Assembly: GCF_013359755.1 (NCBI RefSeq)
Contig: NZ_JABMCJ010000093.1
Location: 62,001 to 126,000 of the forward strand
Length of the DNA: 64,000 nt
Origin: Tardiphaga robiniae
Lineage (GTDB): Bacteria > Pseudomonadota > Alphaproteobacteria > Rhizobiales > Xanthobacteraceae
Reading direction: 5' to 3'
Shown: positions 37,514 to 46,903 of the stretch, in pieces
Layout of the letters: each line of letters starts with the position of its first letter
Numbering within the stretch: the first letter of the stretch is position 1
Translations under genes and position numbers: made by a program
Notes under the pieces: model-generated
Database searches by the model: none
Seen by the model: the letters and a program-made list of their open reading frames with translations, nothing else
Told to the model about the DNA's origin: nothing

Positions 37514-39025
37514 CTATGCGCGTGCCCGGATCGGACGCAACAGAAAGGCCGGCAGGTGCGAATGATCCGCCGGTTCGTTGTCTTCGCGGCGCGAACGTGG
37601 CGCTTCGGCGCGGCCGATGGAGGGGGGACGCTGCGCCTGCGGGGCTGCCGCTGCCACGACCGGTGCTGCCAAAGCGGCTTCCGCGGGTTGCGCCTGCGGG
37701 CTGCGCTCGCCGCCTTCCGAACGACCACCTTCACGGCGCGGGCCACGCTCACGGCGCGGTTTGCGATCGCGTCCGCCTTCGCGGGGCTGATCGTTGCGGC
37801 CGCCGCGCGGCTGTTCGGCATTGGCTTCGCGATTGCCGGTGCGGTTGCGCGACTGGCGCGACGCCTCAGCGGTTTCGCCTTCGACAGGCTCGGAGATCGC
37901 TATGGAAGTTTCGACCTTGGGGATCGACTGGCCGATCAGTTTTTCGATCGCCAGCATGGACTTCTGGTCGGATGGGCACACCAGCGAGATCGCGGAGCCG
38001 GTGCGGCCGGCGCGGCCGGTACGGCCGATGCGGTGCACGTAGTCGTCGGAATGATGCGGGACGTCGAAATTATAGACGTGGCTGACGGCGGGAATATCGA
38101 GACCGCGGGCGGCGACGTCGGAAGCCACCAGGATCGGCAGCTCGCCCTTGCGGAACTGGTCCAGCGCGGCGGTGCGGGCCGACTGCTCCATGTCGCCATG
38201 CAGGGCGCCGACACTGAAGCCGTGCTTCTGGAGCGACTTGGCGAGCAACGCGACTTCTCGTTTGCGGTTGCAGAAGATGATCGCATTCTTGAGGTCGGTG
38301 GCTTCGCGGAGAAGGGCCCGGAGCACTTCGCGCTTCTCGTGCGGCTCGCGACCGACGGCCACTTGCGACTGGGTCACGGTGACAGCGGTGGAGGCGGGCT
38401 TGGAGACTTCGATCTTCACCGGATTATGCAGGAAGGTCTCGGTGACGCGGCGGATTTCGGCGGGCATGGTCGCCGTAAAAAAGAGAGTCTGACGGGTGAA
38501 GGGTACCAGCTTGCAGATGCGTTCGATGTCGGGGATGAAGCCCATGTCCAGCATGCGGTCGGCTTCGTCGATGACCAGCAATTCGACGCCGGTGAGAAGC
38601 AGTCCGCCACGTTCGGTATGGTCGAGCAGGCGACCCGGCGTGGCGATCAAGACGTCAACGCCGCGGGTGAGTTTGCTGTCCTGATCACCGAACGAGACTC
38701 CGCCGATCAGCAGCGCCACGTTGAGCTTCTGGCCGACGCCGTATTTGTCGAACTGCTCTTTGACCTGTGCGGCGAGTTCGCGGGTCGGTTCGAGAATGAG
38801 CGTGCGGGGCATGCGGGCGCGGGCTCGGCCCTTTTCCAGCATGGTCATCATCGGGAGAACGAAGGCAGCGGTCTTGCCGGTGCCGGTCTGGGCGATGCCG
38901 AGCACGTCTTTGCGCGCCAGCACATGAGGAATCGCTTGTTCCTGAATGGGGGTTGGGGTGGTGTAACCGGTGGCCGCAACGGCGGCGAGAACCTTGTCGG
39001 ACAAGCCGAGATTGGAGAAGGACAT
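37514..39025 (-). CDS. DEAD-box ATP-dependent RNA helicase (RhlE-like)
   Basis: A 503-residue DEAD-box helicase that unwinds short RNA duplexes. In order it shows the Q motif (GYTTPTPIQEQAIP), Walker A AQTGTGKT, PTRELAAQ, DEAD in VIDEADRMLDMGF, FTATMP in place of SAT, and HRIGRTGRAGRTGSAI. The C-terminal 120 residues are a disordered Arg/Glu/Gly/Ala-rich tail (RRERGPRREGGRSEGGER), as in RhlE proteins, that promotes RNA binding. The start is ATG 39025 with AGAGG upstream; an upstream in-frame start would add 16 residues and is less likely. The role is probably ribosome assembly or mRNA decay. Confidence 0.93.
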   Translation of the reverse strand: MSFSNLGLSDKVLAAVAATGYTTPTPIQEQAIPHVLARKDVLGIAQTGTGKTAAFVLPMMTMLEKGRARARMPRTLILEPTRELAAQVKEQFDKYGVGQKLNVALLIGGVSFGDQDSKLTRGVDVLIATPGRLLDHTERGGLLLTGVELLVIDEADRMLDMGFIPDIERICKLVPFTRQTLFFTATMPAEIRRVTETFLHNPVKIEVSKPASTAVTVTQSQVAVGREPHEKREVLRALLREATDLKNAIIFCNRKREVALLAKSLQKHGFSVGALHGDMEQSARTAALDQFRKGELPILVASDVAARGLDIPAVSHVYNFDVPHHSDDYVHRIGRTGRAGRTGSAISLVCPSDQKSMLAIEKLIGQSIPKVETSIAISEPVEGETAEASRQSRNRTGNREANAEQPRGGRNDQPREGGRDRKPRRERGPRREGGRSEGGERSPQAQPAEAALAAPVVAAAAPQAQRPPSIGRAEAPRSRREDNEPADHSHLPAFLLRPIRARA

Positions 39026-39401
39026 TGAGCCTCTGTATGGGGGCATGATCTGATCCGGTATCCGGATGATCACCGTTCGGAATCACGCCTCAGGTCGAAA
39101 CCGCCGCTTGGATTCTCGGGAAATACTGCAGCGCTTATCCCCGGAGCGGCACGCAAACATGCACGGAGACGCTGGGCGCTGACAGGCGGCTTACTCAAGA
39201 TATCGCGTTTCGATACCGGGCCGCGTCGAGCCGGAACATAGGCTGGAATCGGCCAAAGTCAATCCGCCACACCCTGGAACATCCCAAAAAGCTTAATGTT
39301 TTAGCGGAAAAGGGCCAAAACCGGGATATTGACGGGGGCTTGGGGTCCCGCCGGACGGCCGCTACGCGACGTCGCGTGTGACGTCGATGCAGCGCTGACC
39401 G
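39026..39401. other. Intergenic region upstream of the helicase gene (376 bp)
   Basis: No gene is seen. It holds the promoter of the helicase and the 3' end of the MFS gene, both on the minus strand. A dyad, ATCCGG-TAT-CCGGAT (39053-39067), lies 28-42 bases before the helicase start, and a GCGACGTCGC palindrome lies near 39366-39375. Cold-shock helicases often have long leaders, which would fit the length, but this is not shown by the sequence. Confidence 0.4.
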
Positions 39402-40778
39402 TTAGTCGACCGGCCTGCGTTCGCGGCCGGGTGGACCGGCAATGGCGATGAGCGCGCCGCTCAGTAACAGCGCGGTCGAGATCACCATGAACATCGCGAT
39501 CGGACCGTGGCTGCCGAGCAGCGGCAGCAGCGCGATCGGTACCAGCGCCGATACGACGCGGCCGAGGCCCCATGCGCCAGCGGTGGCCGAGGCGCGCAGA
39601 TGCGTTGGCAGCAGCTCGACAGCGTAGAGGCTAAGCACGGCGCTGTAGACGGCACTGGCGAGGTTGAACACGATGCCGGTGACGATGAGCGGCGTTAGCA
39701 CCGTGCTGACAGCGAAAGTCAGCCCGGTTGCGATCATCACCACGGCACAGGCGACCAGAACGAGGCGCCGCGGGATACGATCGATGAAGGCCGATGCCGC
39801 CGCGATGCCGATCGATGGACCGAACATCGTAAGTCCCGCGAACAGCAGGGACTCGCTGACATGAAATCCCTTCTGCACCATCACCGCGGCGCTGAGCAGC
39901 GGGAAGCCAATGGTGGCCCAGGGTCCGAGTACATAGAGCGCGGCAAGGAGCGCTGTGCGCCGCAGGCTGATCCGATCGCGGGCGAGCGCTCGGAAGCCGC
40001 TGGATCTGGTCGCAATAGTTTCGGGAGCGGAGATCGCCGGCGGTGATGGCTGACGCGCGGATGCCTCGAAGCGGCGGCAGGCGGCATCAGCCTCGGCGTC
40101 GCGTCCGACCGATGCGAGCCAGCGCGGCGATTCCGGCACCAGGAAGAACAGCAGGGCTGTCAGGGTCGAGCACGCGCTGCCGAAGATCAAAGCCCAGCGC
40201 CAGCCCTCGATGCCCCATGGCGCGATGGGCGTCAGCCAGCGGATCATCAGGATGATAGCCGGTGCGCCGAGAAAGGCGAGCGCGCCGCACAGCATCATCA
40301 AGAGGCCACGCCGCCGGGGCGGCAGCAGGTCTGACAGATAGGCCGATGTCAAAGGCGGATAGCCGCCGATGGCGAGGCCGGAGATGAAGCGGAAGGCCGT
40401 CATGGTTGCCACATCGCGACTGGCGGCGACGGCGAGCGAGCTCAGCGCCAAGACGGCAAGCGCGCTCTGCAGCGCGATCTGGCGGCCATAGCGATCCGCA
40501 ATCCAGCCGAACACAGGTGCACCAACGGCGCCGCCGGCAAAGACCGATGCCAACAACAGCGAGAGCTCGCCGCGCGAGATGCTGTAGGGCGGCGCGAGAA
40601 AGATGCCGGAAAAGGCATTGCTGAGCGCCACTTCGGCGATGTCTGCGAACAGGCCGAAGGCACAGAGCGCGAAGATGCCGAGGTGAAGCGGCGTGACTGG
40701 CAGCCCGTCCAGGCGTGCCGCAATAGTTGGCACGGCTGCGCCCGCTGGCGCCCCGTGCGTCCGCACCTGGTCGTTCAT
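39402..40778 (-). CDS. MFS transporter (aromatic acid / sugar-porter type)
   Basis: A 458-residue major facilitator with about twelve helices. Key MFS motifs are GWIADRYGRQIAL between helices 2 and 3 and FLVPESPRWLASVGRDAEAD after helix 6, the sugar-porter / aromatic-acid:H+ symporter family pattern. Asp in helix 1 (LFADIAEVAL) also fits that family. It probably imports an organic acid or sugar. It lies downstream of a TetR gene on the same strand; about 119 bp separate them, and the two may be linked in regulation. The start is ATG 40778. Confidence 0.87.
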   Translation of the reverse strand: MNDQVRTHGAPAGAAVPTIAARLDGLPVTPLHLGIFALCAFGLFADIAEVALSNAFSGIFLAPPYSISRGELSLLLASVFAGGAVGAPVFGWIADRYGRQIALQSALAVLALSSLAVAASRDVATMTAFRFISGLAIGGYPPLTSAYLSDLLPPRRRGLLMMLCGALAFLGAPAIILMIRWLTPIAPWGIEGWRWALIFGSACSTLTALLFFLVPESPRWLASVGRDAEADAACRRFEASARQPSPPAISAPETIATRSSGFRALARDRISLRRTALLAALYVLGPWATIGFPLLSAAVMVQKGFHVSESLLFAGLTMFGPSIGIAAASAFIDRIPRRLVLVACAVVMIATGLTFAVSTVLTPLIVTGIVFNLASAVYSAVLSLYAVELLPTHLRASATAGAWGLGRVVSALVPIALLPLLGSHGPIAMFMVISTALLLSGALIAIAGPPGRERRPVD

Positions 40779-40897
40779 CTGACGCCCCGCATCTCATAGC
40801 GGCAACGCAATGCGCGTCCTCCGCGGCCCGCGCGGACCATATGTCGATGGAGCTGGATGAGTCGAGAGGAGGGTATGTGGCGGCGAACCGCAGCGTC

Positions 40898-41512
40898 TCA
40901 AATCTGCGTCGGCGTTGCCGCGCAGCCATACAGGATCATCTCGCAGGTCTGGCGATAGCGCGCCGAGAAGTCATTCGCTGCGATCGGAGGGAGTGCCTGA
41001 TTGACAGCCCGTCCGCCGTCGGCCAGCGCCTGCGCGATCTGCGCGGCCGTAAAACGGCCGGTCAGGATCAGCAGCTTGCTGTAGTGGAAATCGATAATCA
41101 GCTTTTCCAGCTCGGCCTGGAAGGCGATTGCGGACTCGATCATGAGATCGCGGCAGCGCCGAAAGGCTTCCGCATTGAGCTCGACGGTATGCGGTGAGAA
41201 TGTCAGCATCCGACGGGTTTCGCCGTATCTCAGGTCGATGATCGTCGCAAAGATGTCGAGTGCGCTGCCGCCACTTTCCCGGATCTTCTGGCCGGCCTCG
41301 AGTGCCTGCGCTATCGCGACTTCATTGCGATGGCCGATCGAGGCACGAAATGCCTCTTCCTTGTTGCTGAAATAGTAATAGAGCGCGCGCTGCGTGAAGC
41401 CGCACTCTCTCGCGAGACCGACCATCGACAGGCCGGCATAGCCGTGGTCGAGAAATGCCTTGTTGACCCGAAGCAGCAACTCGTGCCCGGGCGTAATCAT
41501 CTTCTTTGCCAT
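40898..41512 (-). CDS. TetR/AcrR-family transcriptional regulator
   Basis: A 204-residue TetR-type repressor. The N-terminal helix-turn-helix (about residues 8-55) contains LSMVGLARECGFTQRALYYY followed by FSNKEEAF, the family pattern. The C-terminal ligand domain (about 60-200) resembles TetR_C_7-like effector domains. It lies upstream of the MFS gene on the same strand and likely controls it and itself. The effector is unknown. Confidence 0.9.
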   Translation of the reverse strand: MAKKMITPGHELLLRVNKAFLDHGYAGLSMVGLARECGFTQRALYYYFSNKEEAFRASIGHRNEVAIAQALEAGQKIRESGGSALDIFATIIDLRYGETRRMLTFSPHTVELNAEAFRRCRDLMIESAIAFQAELEKLIIDFHYSKLLILTGRFTAAQIAQALADGGRAVNQALPPIAANDFSARYRQTCEMILYGCAATPTQI

Positions 41513-41881
41513 TGGTCGTCAGGTATCCAGTCGTAGCGGGCTTCGGGCGGGTGATTAAAACTGCCTGAAATCTTACAGTCTAAAAAATCCCATCCTCAAA
41601 TCGCCAAGCTACGAGGAACGCAAAGTTCCTGAAGCGCGCTTCCTGACGTTGGTTGCCTGTAGCAGGAGCCGGTTTTAGCAATTGCTCCCCGGATTGGCTC
41701 CGGACCTGATGAATTGTCACATAGCACATGTCGGGGCAATCATGTCGATGATTGGCCGCGTAACCCTTATCCACAGGACTTCGCGACATGTGGTACCTCA
41801 TCACCCCTGATCGAGAGCGCACGCCGAGCCGTCCGGAAGTCGACTTATTCCGGCGCGCGTGAGAGGGATACCGCAGGCTGA
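41513..41881. other. Intergenic region upstream of the TetR gene (369 bp)
   Basis: No gene is supported. It holds the promoter of the tetR gene and the 3' end of the exported-protein gene. A perfect dyad, CAATCAT-GTCG-ATGATTG (41737-41754), is visible and could be an operator, although it is over 220 bases from the tetR start. The stretch just before tetR (41555-41590) is AT-rich. Confidence 0.5.
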
Positions 41882-42190
41882 CTATTTGCCGTAAGTGCCT
41901 AGCTGCATCCCGAGATTCTGCATCACGAAAGCATTCATGCGCAGATGCACCTCGCTGCCGCTCTGTAGACGGGCATCGACCTCATACGTCGCCGGATCGA
42001 CCTGGCGGATCCCGATGATCTGGTTGATATCCAGCACTTCCGGGGTGGTCTGTGCAGGCTTGGCGGCCACCGGCGCGCGCTTCGGTTTGGCGGCGGCAAC
42101 CGGGGGCTTCGGCGCGGTAGCGGGGGCCGCATCCTGCGCGAGTGCCATGGTGGGAAGCAGCAGGGCGGCTGCGAGGACGAGTGATTTCAC
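41882..42190 (-). CDS. Small exported protein, unknown function
   Basis: A 102-residue protein. A signal peptide (start MKSLVLAAALLLPTMALAQ, cut after ALA) is followed by an Ala/Pro/Lys-rich linker (about 20-50), then a compact C-terminal domain (about 52-102: ILDINQ-like LDINQIIGIRQVDPATYEVD, LQSGSEVHLRMNAFVMQNLG). The start is GTG 42190 with AGGAG six bases upstream; an upstream in-frame extension would not carry a signal peptide. I recognise no named domain. It is divergent from the caspase-like protease gene with about 230 bp between. Confidence 0.75.
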   Translation of the reverse strand: MKSLVLAAALLLPTMALAQDAAPATAPKPPVAAAKPKRAPVAAKPAQTTPEVLDINQIIGIRQVDPATYEVDARLQSGSEVHLRMNAFVMQNLGMQLGTYGK

Positions 42191-42418
42191 GAGGATCTCC
42201 TGACTCTGATTGGGGCTCGGGCTAGCGGAGATTAAGGCGGAAAATGTGGCAGCGGGGCTGCAACCGGCGGGCAGATGATCTGCCTGAGCAGGCAGGACAA
42301 AATGGGTGGTAACGGCTAGACCTCGGTTTGAACCGGCCGCAGTTCTGCCTCGACCAAGGCAGACAATGACGCGGTCGAGCCACACGGATACATGTGCTGG
42401 CGGGGCGGGGATAGAACA

Positions 42419-43918
42419 ATGCGACGGCTTTTGATTCTGCTGGCAACGCTGGCAGCGGCGGCACTTTCGACAGCGCCGGCTTTTGCTGCAAAACGCGTGG
42501 CGCTGGTCATCGGCAATAACGACTATCGCAATGTGCCGAAGCTGCAGAAGGCCGTGAATGACGCCCGCAGCATAGGGGACGCACTGAAGAATCTCGGCTT
42601 CAGTGTCATGGTGGCCGAGAACCAGACCCGGCAGGCCTTCAGTCAGTCTTTGCTCGCTTTCGATTCGACGATTGAAAAAGGCGACACGGCCTTTTTCTTT
42701 TTTGCAGGGCACGGCTTCGAGATCGCCGGCCAGAATTTCCTGCTGCCGACGGATGTCCCTGCCGCCACGGAAGGGCAGGAAGAGCTGGTGCGCGACTCAG
42801 CGATTCTCGCCGACCGGATTGTAACGCGGCTGCAGATGCGCGGCGCGCGGACGTCGATTCTGGTGTTCGACGCCTGTCGCAACAATCCGTTCGAGCGCGC
42901 TGGCACCCGCGCTGTGGCCGGCAGCGGTGGCCTCGCTCCTATGACGACGCTCCCGGAAGGCGTGTTTTCGATCTTCTCGGCCGGGCCGCGGCAGACCGCG
43001 CTGGACCGTTTGTCGAACAACGACACCGATCCGAATTCGGTTTTCACGCGCGCCTTCATCAAGGAGCTGCAGGAGCCATCGCTGAACCTCGTGCAGGTCG
43101 CGCAGCGCACCCGGCGGACCGTCAGCGAGATGGCAGAGACCGTGAAGCACCGTCAGGTGCCGGTGTATTTCGACCAGATGGTCGATGACGTCTTTCTCAA
43201 TGGTGTGGCGCTCAAGCAGGCCGATGCGCGGCCGCCCGAACCGCTGCAGCAGGTCGCTGCGCTGCCGCCTGTCAACGTTCCGCAACTGCCGCCGGCCAAC
43301 GATGCGGTGAACGCACCGATCGCCAGCTTCTCGCGCCACAATGGCGGCTGGACCGTGATGTTCTCGATCGCCGATCCGACGCTGGGTATCTCCTGGCGGA
43401 TGGGTGAGGCAGGTAATTTCCGCGAGACCGGCTTCATGGACACGCTCGATCCGCGCACGCGCAAGCGGATGCCGAATCCGGCGATCCAGCTCGATGCCGA
43501 CGCCGCGGCAGCGACGATCTATCTGCGTTACGTCGACGCGAACGGCGAGATGCAGGGCCCGTTTCCGATCCGCTTCGATCCCGAGGCGGCGCTGGTTCGC
43601 GACCAGCGCAAGATCCTCGATATGACCGCTGGAAGCTGGCTTGCCTTCGGTGGCTACAACACGCCCCTGATGTATTATACGCATCTGATGTCGTATCGCT
43701 GTGCCATTCGCGAGGCCCGCGTCGGGATCGATAGCGCCGTGCCGGACAAGCTGCTGAAATTCCCGCCCTGCGAACTGCGCGACCCCATTGCGACGCCGTC
43801 GGATGCCGAGACCTACATCAAAATCCCGGCCTCGACGAAGTTCGTGTCGGTCGAATTGACGTTCCGGGACGGCAGCATCTCCGAAACCAAGAGCTTCCGA
43901 CGTTCGGGAAATCGATGA
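42419..43918 (+). CDS. Exported caspase-family (peptidase C14-like) protein
   Basis: A 499-residue protein. A signal peptide (MRRLLILLATLAAAALSTAP, cut at AFA-A) precedes a caspase-fold domain (about 25-250). The catalytic dyad is His98 in FFAGHGFEIAGQNFLLPTDV and Cys153 in LVFDACRNNPF, the standard p20 arrangement of bacterial orthocaspases/metacaspases. The remaining 250 residues form a C-terminal domain that may be beta-rich (TVMFSIADPTLGISWRMGEA, then YVDANGEMQGPF). Its function is unknown; bacterial caspase-like proteins cleave after Arg/Lys and are linked to stress, development or cell death. ATG 42419 places the signal peptide; an upstream in-frame start adds nine residues that do not fit. 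A flavin monooxygenase follows after 94 bp. Confidence 0.88.
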   Translation: MRRLLILLATLAAAALSTAPAFAAKRVALVIGNNDYRNVPKLQKAVNDARSIGDALKNLGFSVMVAENQTRQAFSQSLLAFDSTIEKGDTAFFFFAGHGFEIAGQNFLLPTDVPAATEGQEELVRDSAILADRIVTRLQMRGARTSILVFDACRNNPFERAGTRAVAGSGGLAPMTTLPEGVFSIFSAGPRQTALDRLSNNDTDPNSVFTRAFIKELQEPSLNLVQVAQRTRRTVSEMAETVKHRQVPVYFDQMVDDVFLNGVALKQADARPPEPLQQVAALPPVNVPQLPPANDAVNAPIASFSRHNGGWTVMFSIADPTLGISWRMGEAGNFRETGFMDTLDPRTRKRMPNPAIQLDADAAAATIYLRYVDANGEMQGPFPIRFDPEAALVRDQRKILDMTAGSWLAFGGYNTPLMYYTHLMSYRCAIREARVGIDSAVPDKLLKFPPCELRDPIATPSDAETYIKIPASTKFVSVELTFRDGSISETKSFRRSGNR

Positions 43919-44012
43919 GCATGATCGACACCGCCCTGCGAACCACGGCATTTCGACTATCGCAAGCTCGCATTCCTTGATCAAGAAATTCGACTCGCCG
44001 GAGGAGTAGCGA

Positions 44013-45245
44013 ATGGCTGGAGGCGCGAACGAGAACTCGCTGACCGCGCGCTGCTGCATCGTTGGCGGTGGCCCTGCCGGAATGATGCTCGGCTATCTGC
44101 TCGGCCGCGCCGGCGTCGATACGATCGTTATCGAGAAACACGCCGACTTCTTCCGCGATTTCCGCGGCGACACCGTGCATCCATCGACGCTGCAGGTGAT
44201 GGACGAGCTTGGCCTGATCGACGACTTCCTGAAGATCAAGCACGATCGTATCCAGAGGATGGATGGCTTCTTCGGAACGCATAAGCTGCGCATTGCGGAT
44301 ATCAGCCGCACCAGCGCGAAGTATCCGTTTATCGCCTTCATGCCGCAGTGGGATTTCCTCAATTTCCTGCGCGACAAAGCGCAGCGCTATCCGCATCTCA
44401 AGGTGATGATGAACACCGAGGCCACCGATCTCATCTGGTCGTGCGAGCAAGTGGTCGGCGTCAAGGCCATCACGCAGCAGGGCCCGGTCGAGATCCATGC
44501 CGATCTGACAGTGGCCTGCGATGGCCGGCATTCGATCGTGCGGCCGGCGGCGAAGCTGGAGGTCGAAGACATCGGTGCGCCCATGGACATCTTGTGGTTT
44601 CGCGTTGCCAAGGGCGCGGAGACCGAGAGCGTGTTCGCGCGGCTCGAGCCCGGCAAGATGATGGTGACCATCGATCGCGGGGACTACTGGCAATGCGCTT
44701 ATGTGATCGCCAAGGGGCACTATGAGGAGATCAAGGTGCGTGGCCTTGAGGCTTTCCGTGCCGAAACGTCACGTCTGGCGCCGATCCTGAGCGCGCATAT
44801 CGAAGAGCTGAAGAGCTGGGACGACGTCAAACTACTGACCGTCGCGATCAATCGGCTCAAGCGCTGGACCCGGCCGGGGCTGTTGTGCATCGGCGATGCC
44901 GCGCATGCGATGTCCCCGGTTGGCGGCGTCGGTGTGAATATTGCGGTGCAGGACGCCGTCGCGACCGCTAACCTGCTGGCGGCGAAGCTGGTGGAGGGAC
45001 CGGTGACCGAGGACGACCTCGGCGCGGTGCGTCGCCGCCGCGAATTCCCGATGCGCGCAACACAGGGCATGCAGGTCGTGATGCAAAACAACATCATCAG
45101 CCGTGCACTGGCCAAGGGCGGCGAGCCGCTGACGCCGCCGCTGATCATGCGCCTGGTCAGCGCGTTTCCGCTGCTGCAGGGACTAACCGCGCGCTTCCTG
45201 GCCATTGGCGTACGACCGGAGCACGTGCAGTCGCCAGAAGCCTAA
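44013..45245 (+). CDS. FAD-dependent monooxygenase (UbiH/PheA-type)
   Basis: A 410-residue class A flavoprotein monooxygenase. The FAD-binding dinucleotide loop reads CCIVGGGPAGMMLGYLLGRA near the N-terminus. The DG motif is VACDGRHSIVR (near residue 168). The GD motif is LLCIGDAAHAMSPVGGVGVN (near 290-310), which binds the FAD ribityl chain. These enzymes hydroxylate aromatic substrates with NAD(P)H and oxygen. Substrate is not readable from the sequence. GGAGGAG lies 5-11 bases before ATG 44013. It follows the caspase-like gene on the same strand, but a shared role is doubtful. Confidence 0.9.
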   Translation: MAGGANENSLTARCCIVGGGPAGMMLGYLLGRAGVDTIVIEKHADFFRDFRGDTVHPSTLQVMDELGLIDDFLKIKHDRIQRMDGFFGTHKLRIADISRTSAKYPFIAFMPQWDFLNFLRDKAQRYPHLKVMMNTEATDLIWSCEQVVGVKAITQQGPVEIHADLTVACDGRHSIVRPAAKLEVEDIGAPMDILWFRVAKGAETESVFARLEPGKMMVTIDRGDYWQCAYVIAKGHYEEIKVRGLEAFRAETSRLAPILSAHIEELKSWDDVKLLTVAINRLKRWTRPGLLCIGDAAHAMSPVGGVGVNIAVQDAVATANLLAAKLVEGPVTEDDLGAVRRRREFPMRATQGMQVVMQNNIISRALAKGGEPLTPPLIMRLVSAFPLLQGLTARFLAIGVRPEHVQSPEA

Positions 45246-45251
45246 GACAGA

Positions 45252-46022
45252 CTATCCCTGCACCGAGAAGCCGCCGTCCACGGGGATTGCCGTTCCGGTG
45301 ACGAAGTCCGACGCGCGCGACGACAGGAACACGGCAATGCCCGCGAAATCTCCCGACGCGCCCCAGCGGCCGGCGGGCGTTCGTGCGAGTACTTTGTCAT
45401 GCAGGCCGTCGATTTCACGGCGCGCATTCTGTGTCAGTTCGGTATCGATCCAGCCCGGCAGAACGGCGTTGCACTGAATATTGTGAGGCGCCCAAGCGAC
45501 GGCGCAGGAGCGGGTGAACTGGACGATGCCGCCTTTGCTGGCGGCATAGGCTGGCGCGAAAGACGCGCCGAAGATCGACAGCATCGAGCCGATATTGATG
45601 ATCTTGCCGCCGCCCGCGGCCTTCATCGCCGGATGCACCGCCTGCGAACAGACGAAGGCGCTGGTGAGATTGGTCTTGATCACGCTGTCCCATTCGTCGA
45701 GTGCGATCTCGTGCGGCGGCTTGCGGATGTTGATCCCGGCATTGTTGATGAGGATATCGATGCGGCCCAGTTCTTTCAGCACGCGTGCGATCATTCCATC
45801 GACAGCGGTCCTGTCGGTCACATCGGCCGCAATGGCGACCGCTCTGGCGCCGCTCTCGGTCAGCTCCGCGACGGCATCCTTGGATTTCGTCTGGTTGCGT
45901 CCCACCACCGCGATGGTGGCGCCGGCCTGCGCCAGACCCCGCGCCATGCCGAGCCCGATGCCGCCATTGCCGCCAGTGACGATGGCCACTTTGCCGGAGA
46001 GATCGAACAGTCCTGCAGTCAT
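45252..46022 (-). CDS. SDR-family oxidoreductase (tandem copy 1)
   Basis: A 256-residue short-chain dehydrogenase. The cofactor loop is VTGGNGGIGLGMARG, the NNAG motif is intact (LINNAGI), and the catalytic Tyr/Lys is YAASKGG (about residues 157-161). The ending DGGFSVQG is shared with its neighbour. The closest functional class is 2-deoxy-D-gluconate 3-dehydrogenase / 3-oxoacyl-ACP reductase-like SDRs, but the substrate is unknown. It starts 18 bases after the stop of the upstream SDR and has GAGGACA before ATG 46022, so the two form an operon. Confidence 0.9.
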   Translation of the reverse strand: MTAGLFDLSGKVAIVTGGNGGIGLGMARGLAQAGATIAVVGRNQTKSKDAVAELTESGARAVAIAADVTDRTAVDGMIARVLKELGRIDILINNAGINIRKPPHEIALDEWDSVIKTNLTSAFVCSQAVHPAMKAAGGGKIINIGSMLSIFGASFAPAYAASKGGIVQFTRSCAVAWAPHNIQCNAVLPGWIDTELTQNARREIDGLHDKVLARTPAGRWGASGDFAGIAVFLSSRASDFVTGTAIPVDGGFSVQG

Positions 46023-46040
46023 GGTGTTGTCCTCATTGCA

Positions 46041-46829
46041 TCAGCCTTGAATTGAAAAGCCGCCATCGACCGTGAGCGCGGCACCGTTGACGAAGTCGGA
46101 AGCCCCGCTGGCCAAGAACACGGCCGCGCCCGCAAGATCATCAGGCCTACCCCAGCGCTGCGCCGGTACACGCCCGAGAATGCGATCGTGCAGTTCGGGT
46201 CGGATGTCCTTGGCGCGCTTGGTCAGATCGGTATCGATCCAGCCCGGCAGGATCGCGTTGGACTGGATGTTGTCCATAGCCCATGCCGTCGCCAGCGCGC
46301 GGGTGAATTGCAGGATGCCGCCTTTGCTTGAGGCGTAGTTCGCCGCGCCGCCGGCGCCGAGCGTGGCCAACACCGAGGCGATATTGATGATCTTGCCGCG
46401 GCCTGCGGCTTTCATCGTCGGGTAGACAGCCTGCGCGCAGATGAAAGGCGCGGTCATGTTGACGTCGATGACCTTCTGCCAGTCGGCCAGCGTCATGTCT
46501 TCGATTGGCGCGGAGATGCTGATGCCGGCATTGTTGACGAGGATGTCAATGCGGCCGAACGCGTTCAACGTTGCGGACACCATCTGCGCGATCGAGTTCG
46601 GGTCGGTAACATCGGTCGTCAGTGCGAGTACCGGATGTCCGGACGTCTCCAGTTCGGCTTTTGCTGAAGCGGCATTATCGCGGTTGCGATCGGCGATCAC
46701 GAGGGTCGCACCGGCATTCGCCAGCCCGCGCGCCATGCCGAGGCCAATTCCGGTGTTGCCGCCGGTGACGATGGCGACCCTGCCGGTGAGATCGAAGAGA
46801 TTACTGGTCAAAGATTGTCCGCCCCGCAT
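46041..46829 (-). CDS. SDR-family oxidoreductase (tandem copy 2)
   Basis: A 262-residue short-chain dehydrogenase closely related to the adjacent gene: VTGGNTGIGLGMARG cofactor loop, LVNNAGIS, catalytic YASSKGG and the same C-terminal DGGFSIQG. It is the first gene of the two-gene operon. ATG 46829 has AGGAAC 5-10 bases upstream. The two copies probably act on related sugar acids, alcohols or ketones. Paralogues in tandem suggest duplication followed by divergence. Confidence 0.9.
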   Translation of the reverse strand: MRGGQSLTSNLFDLTGRVAIVTGGNTGIGLGMARGLANAGATLVIADRNRDNAASAKAELETSGHPVLALTTDVTDPNSIAQMVSATLNAFGRIDILVNNAGISISAPIEDMTLADWQKVIDVNMTAPFICAQAVYPTMKAAGRGKIINIASVLATLGAGGAANYASSKGGILQFTRALATAWAMDNIQSNAILPGWIDTDLTKRAKDIRPELHDRILGRVPAQRWGRPDDLAGAAVFLASGASDFVNGAALTVDGGFSIQG

Positions 46830-46903
46830 GATTGTTCCTGACGCGTTCTACGGCGCGTCTGGGACGGATCATCGCAAGACTGGCGGGAAGATGGAAGGGG
46901 GCG

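Noticed and set aside
37556-39028. A 490-codon open frame opposite the DEAD-box helicase
   Set aside because: The helicase strand has all helicase motifs; the antisense product is a composition artefact of GC-rich codons.
42797-44059. A 420-codon antisense frame across the caspase-like gene and the gap after it
   Set aside because: No motif, no ribosome site, and it overlaps the caspase-like gene with intact catalytic residues.
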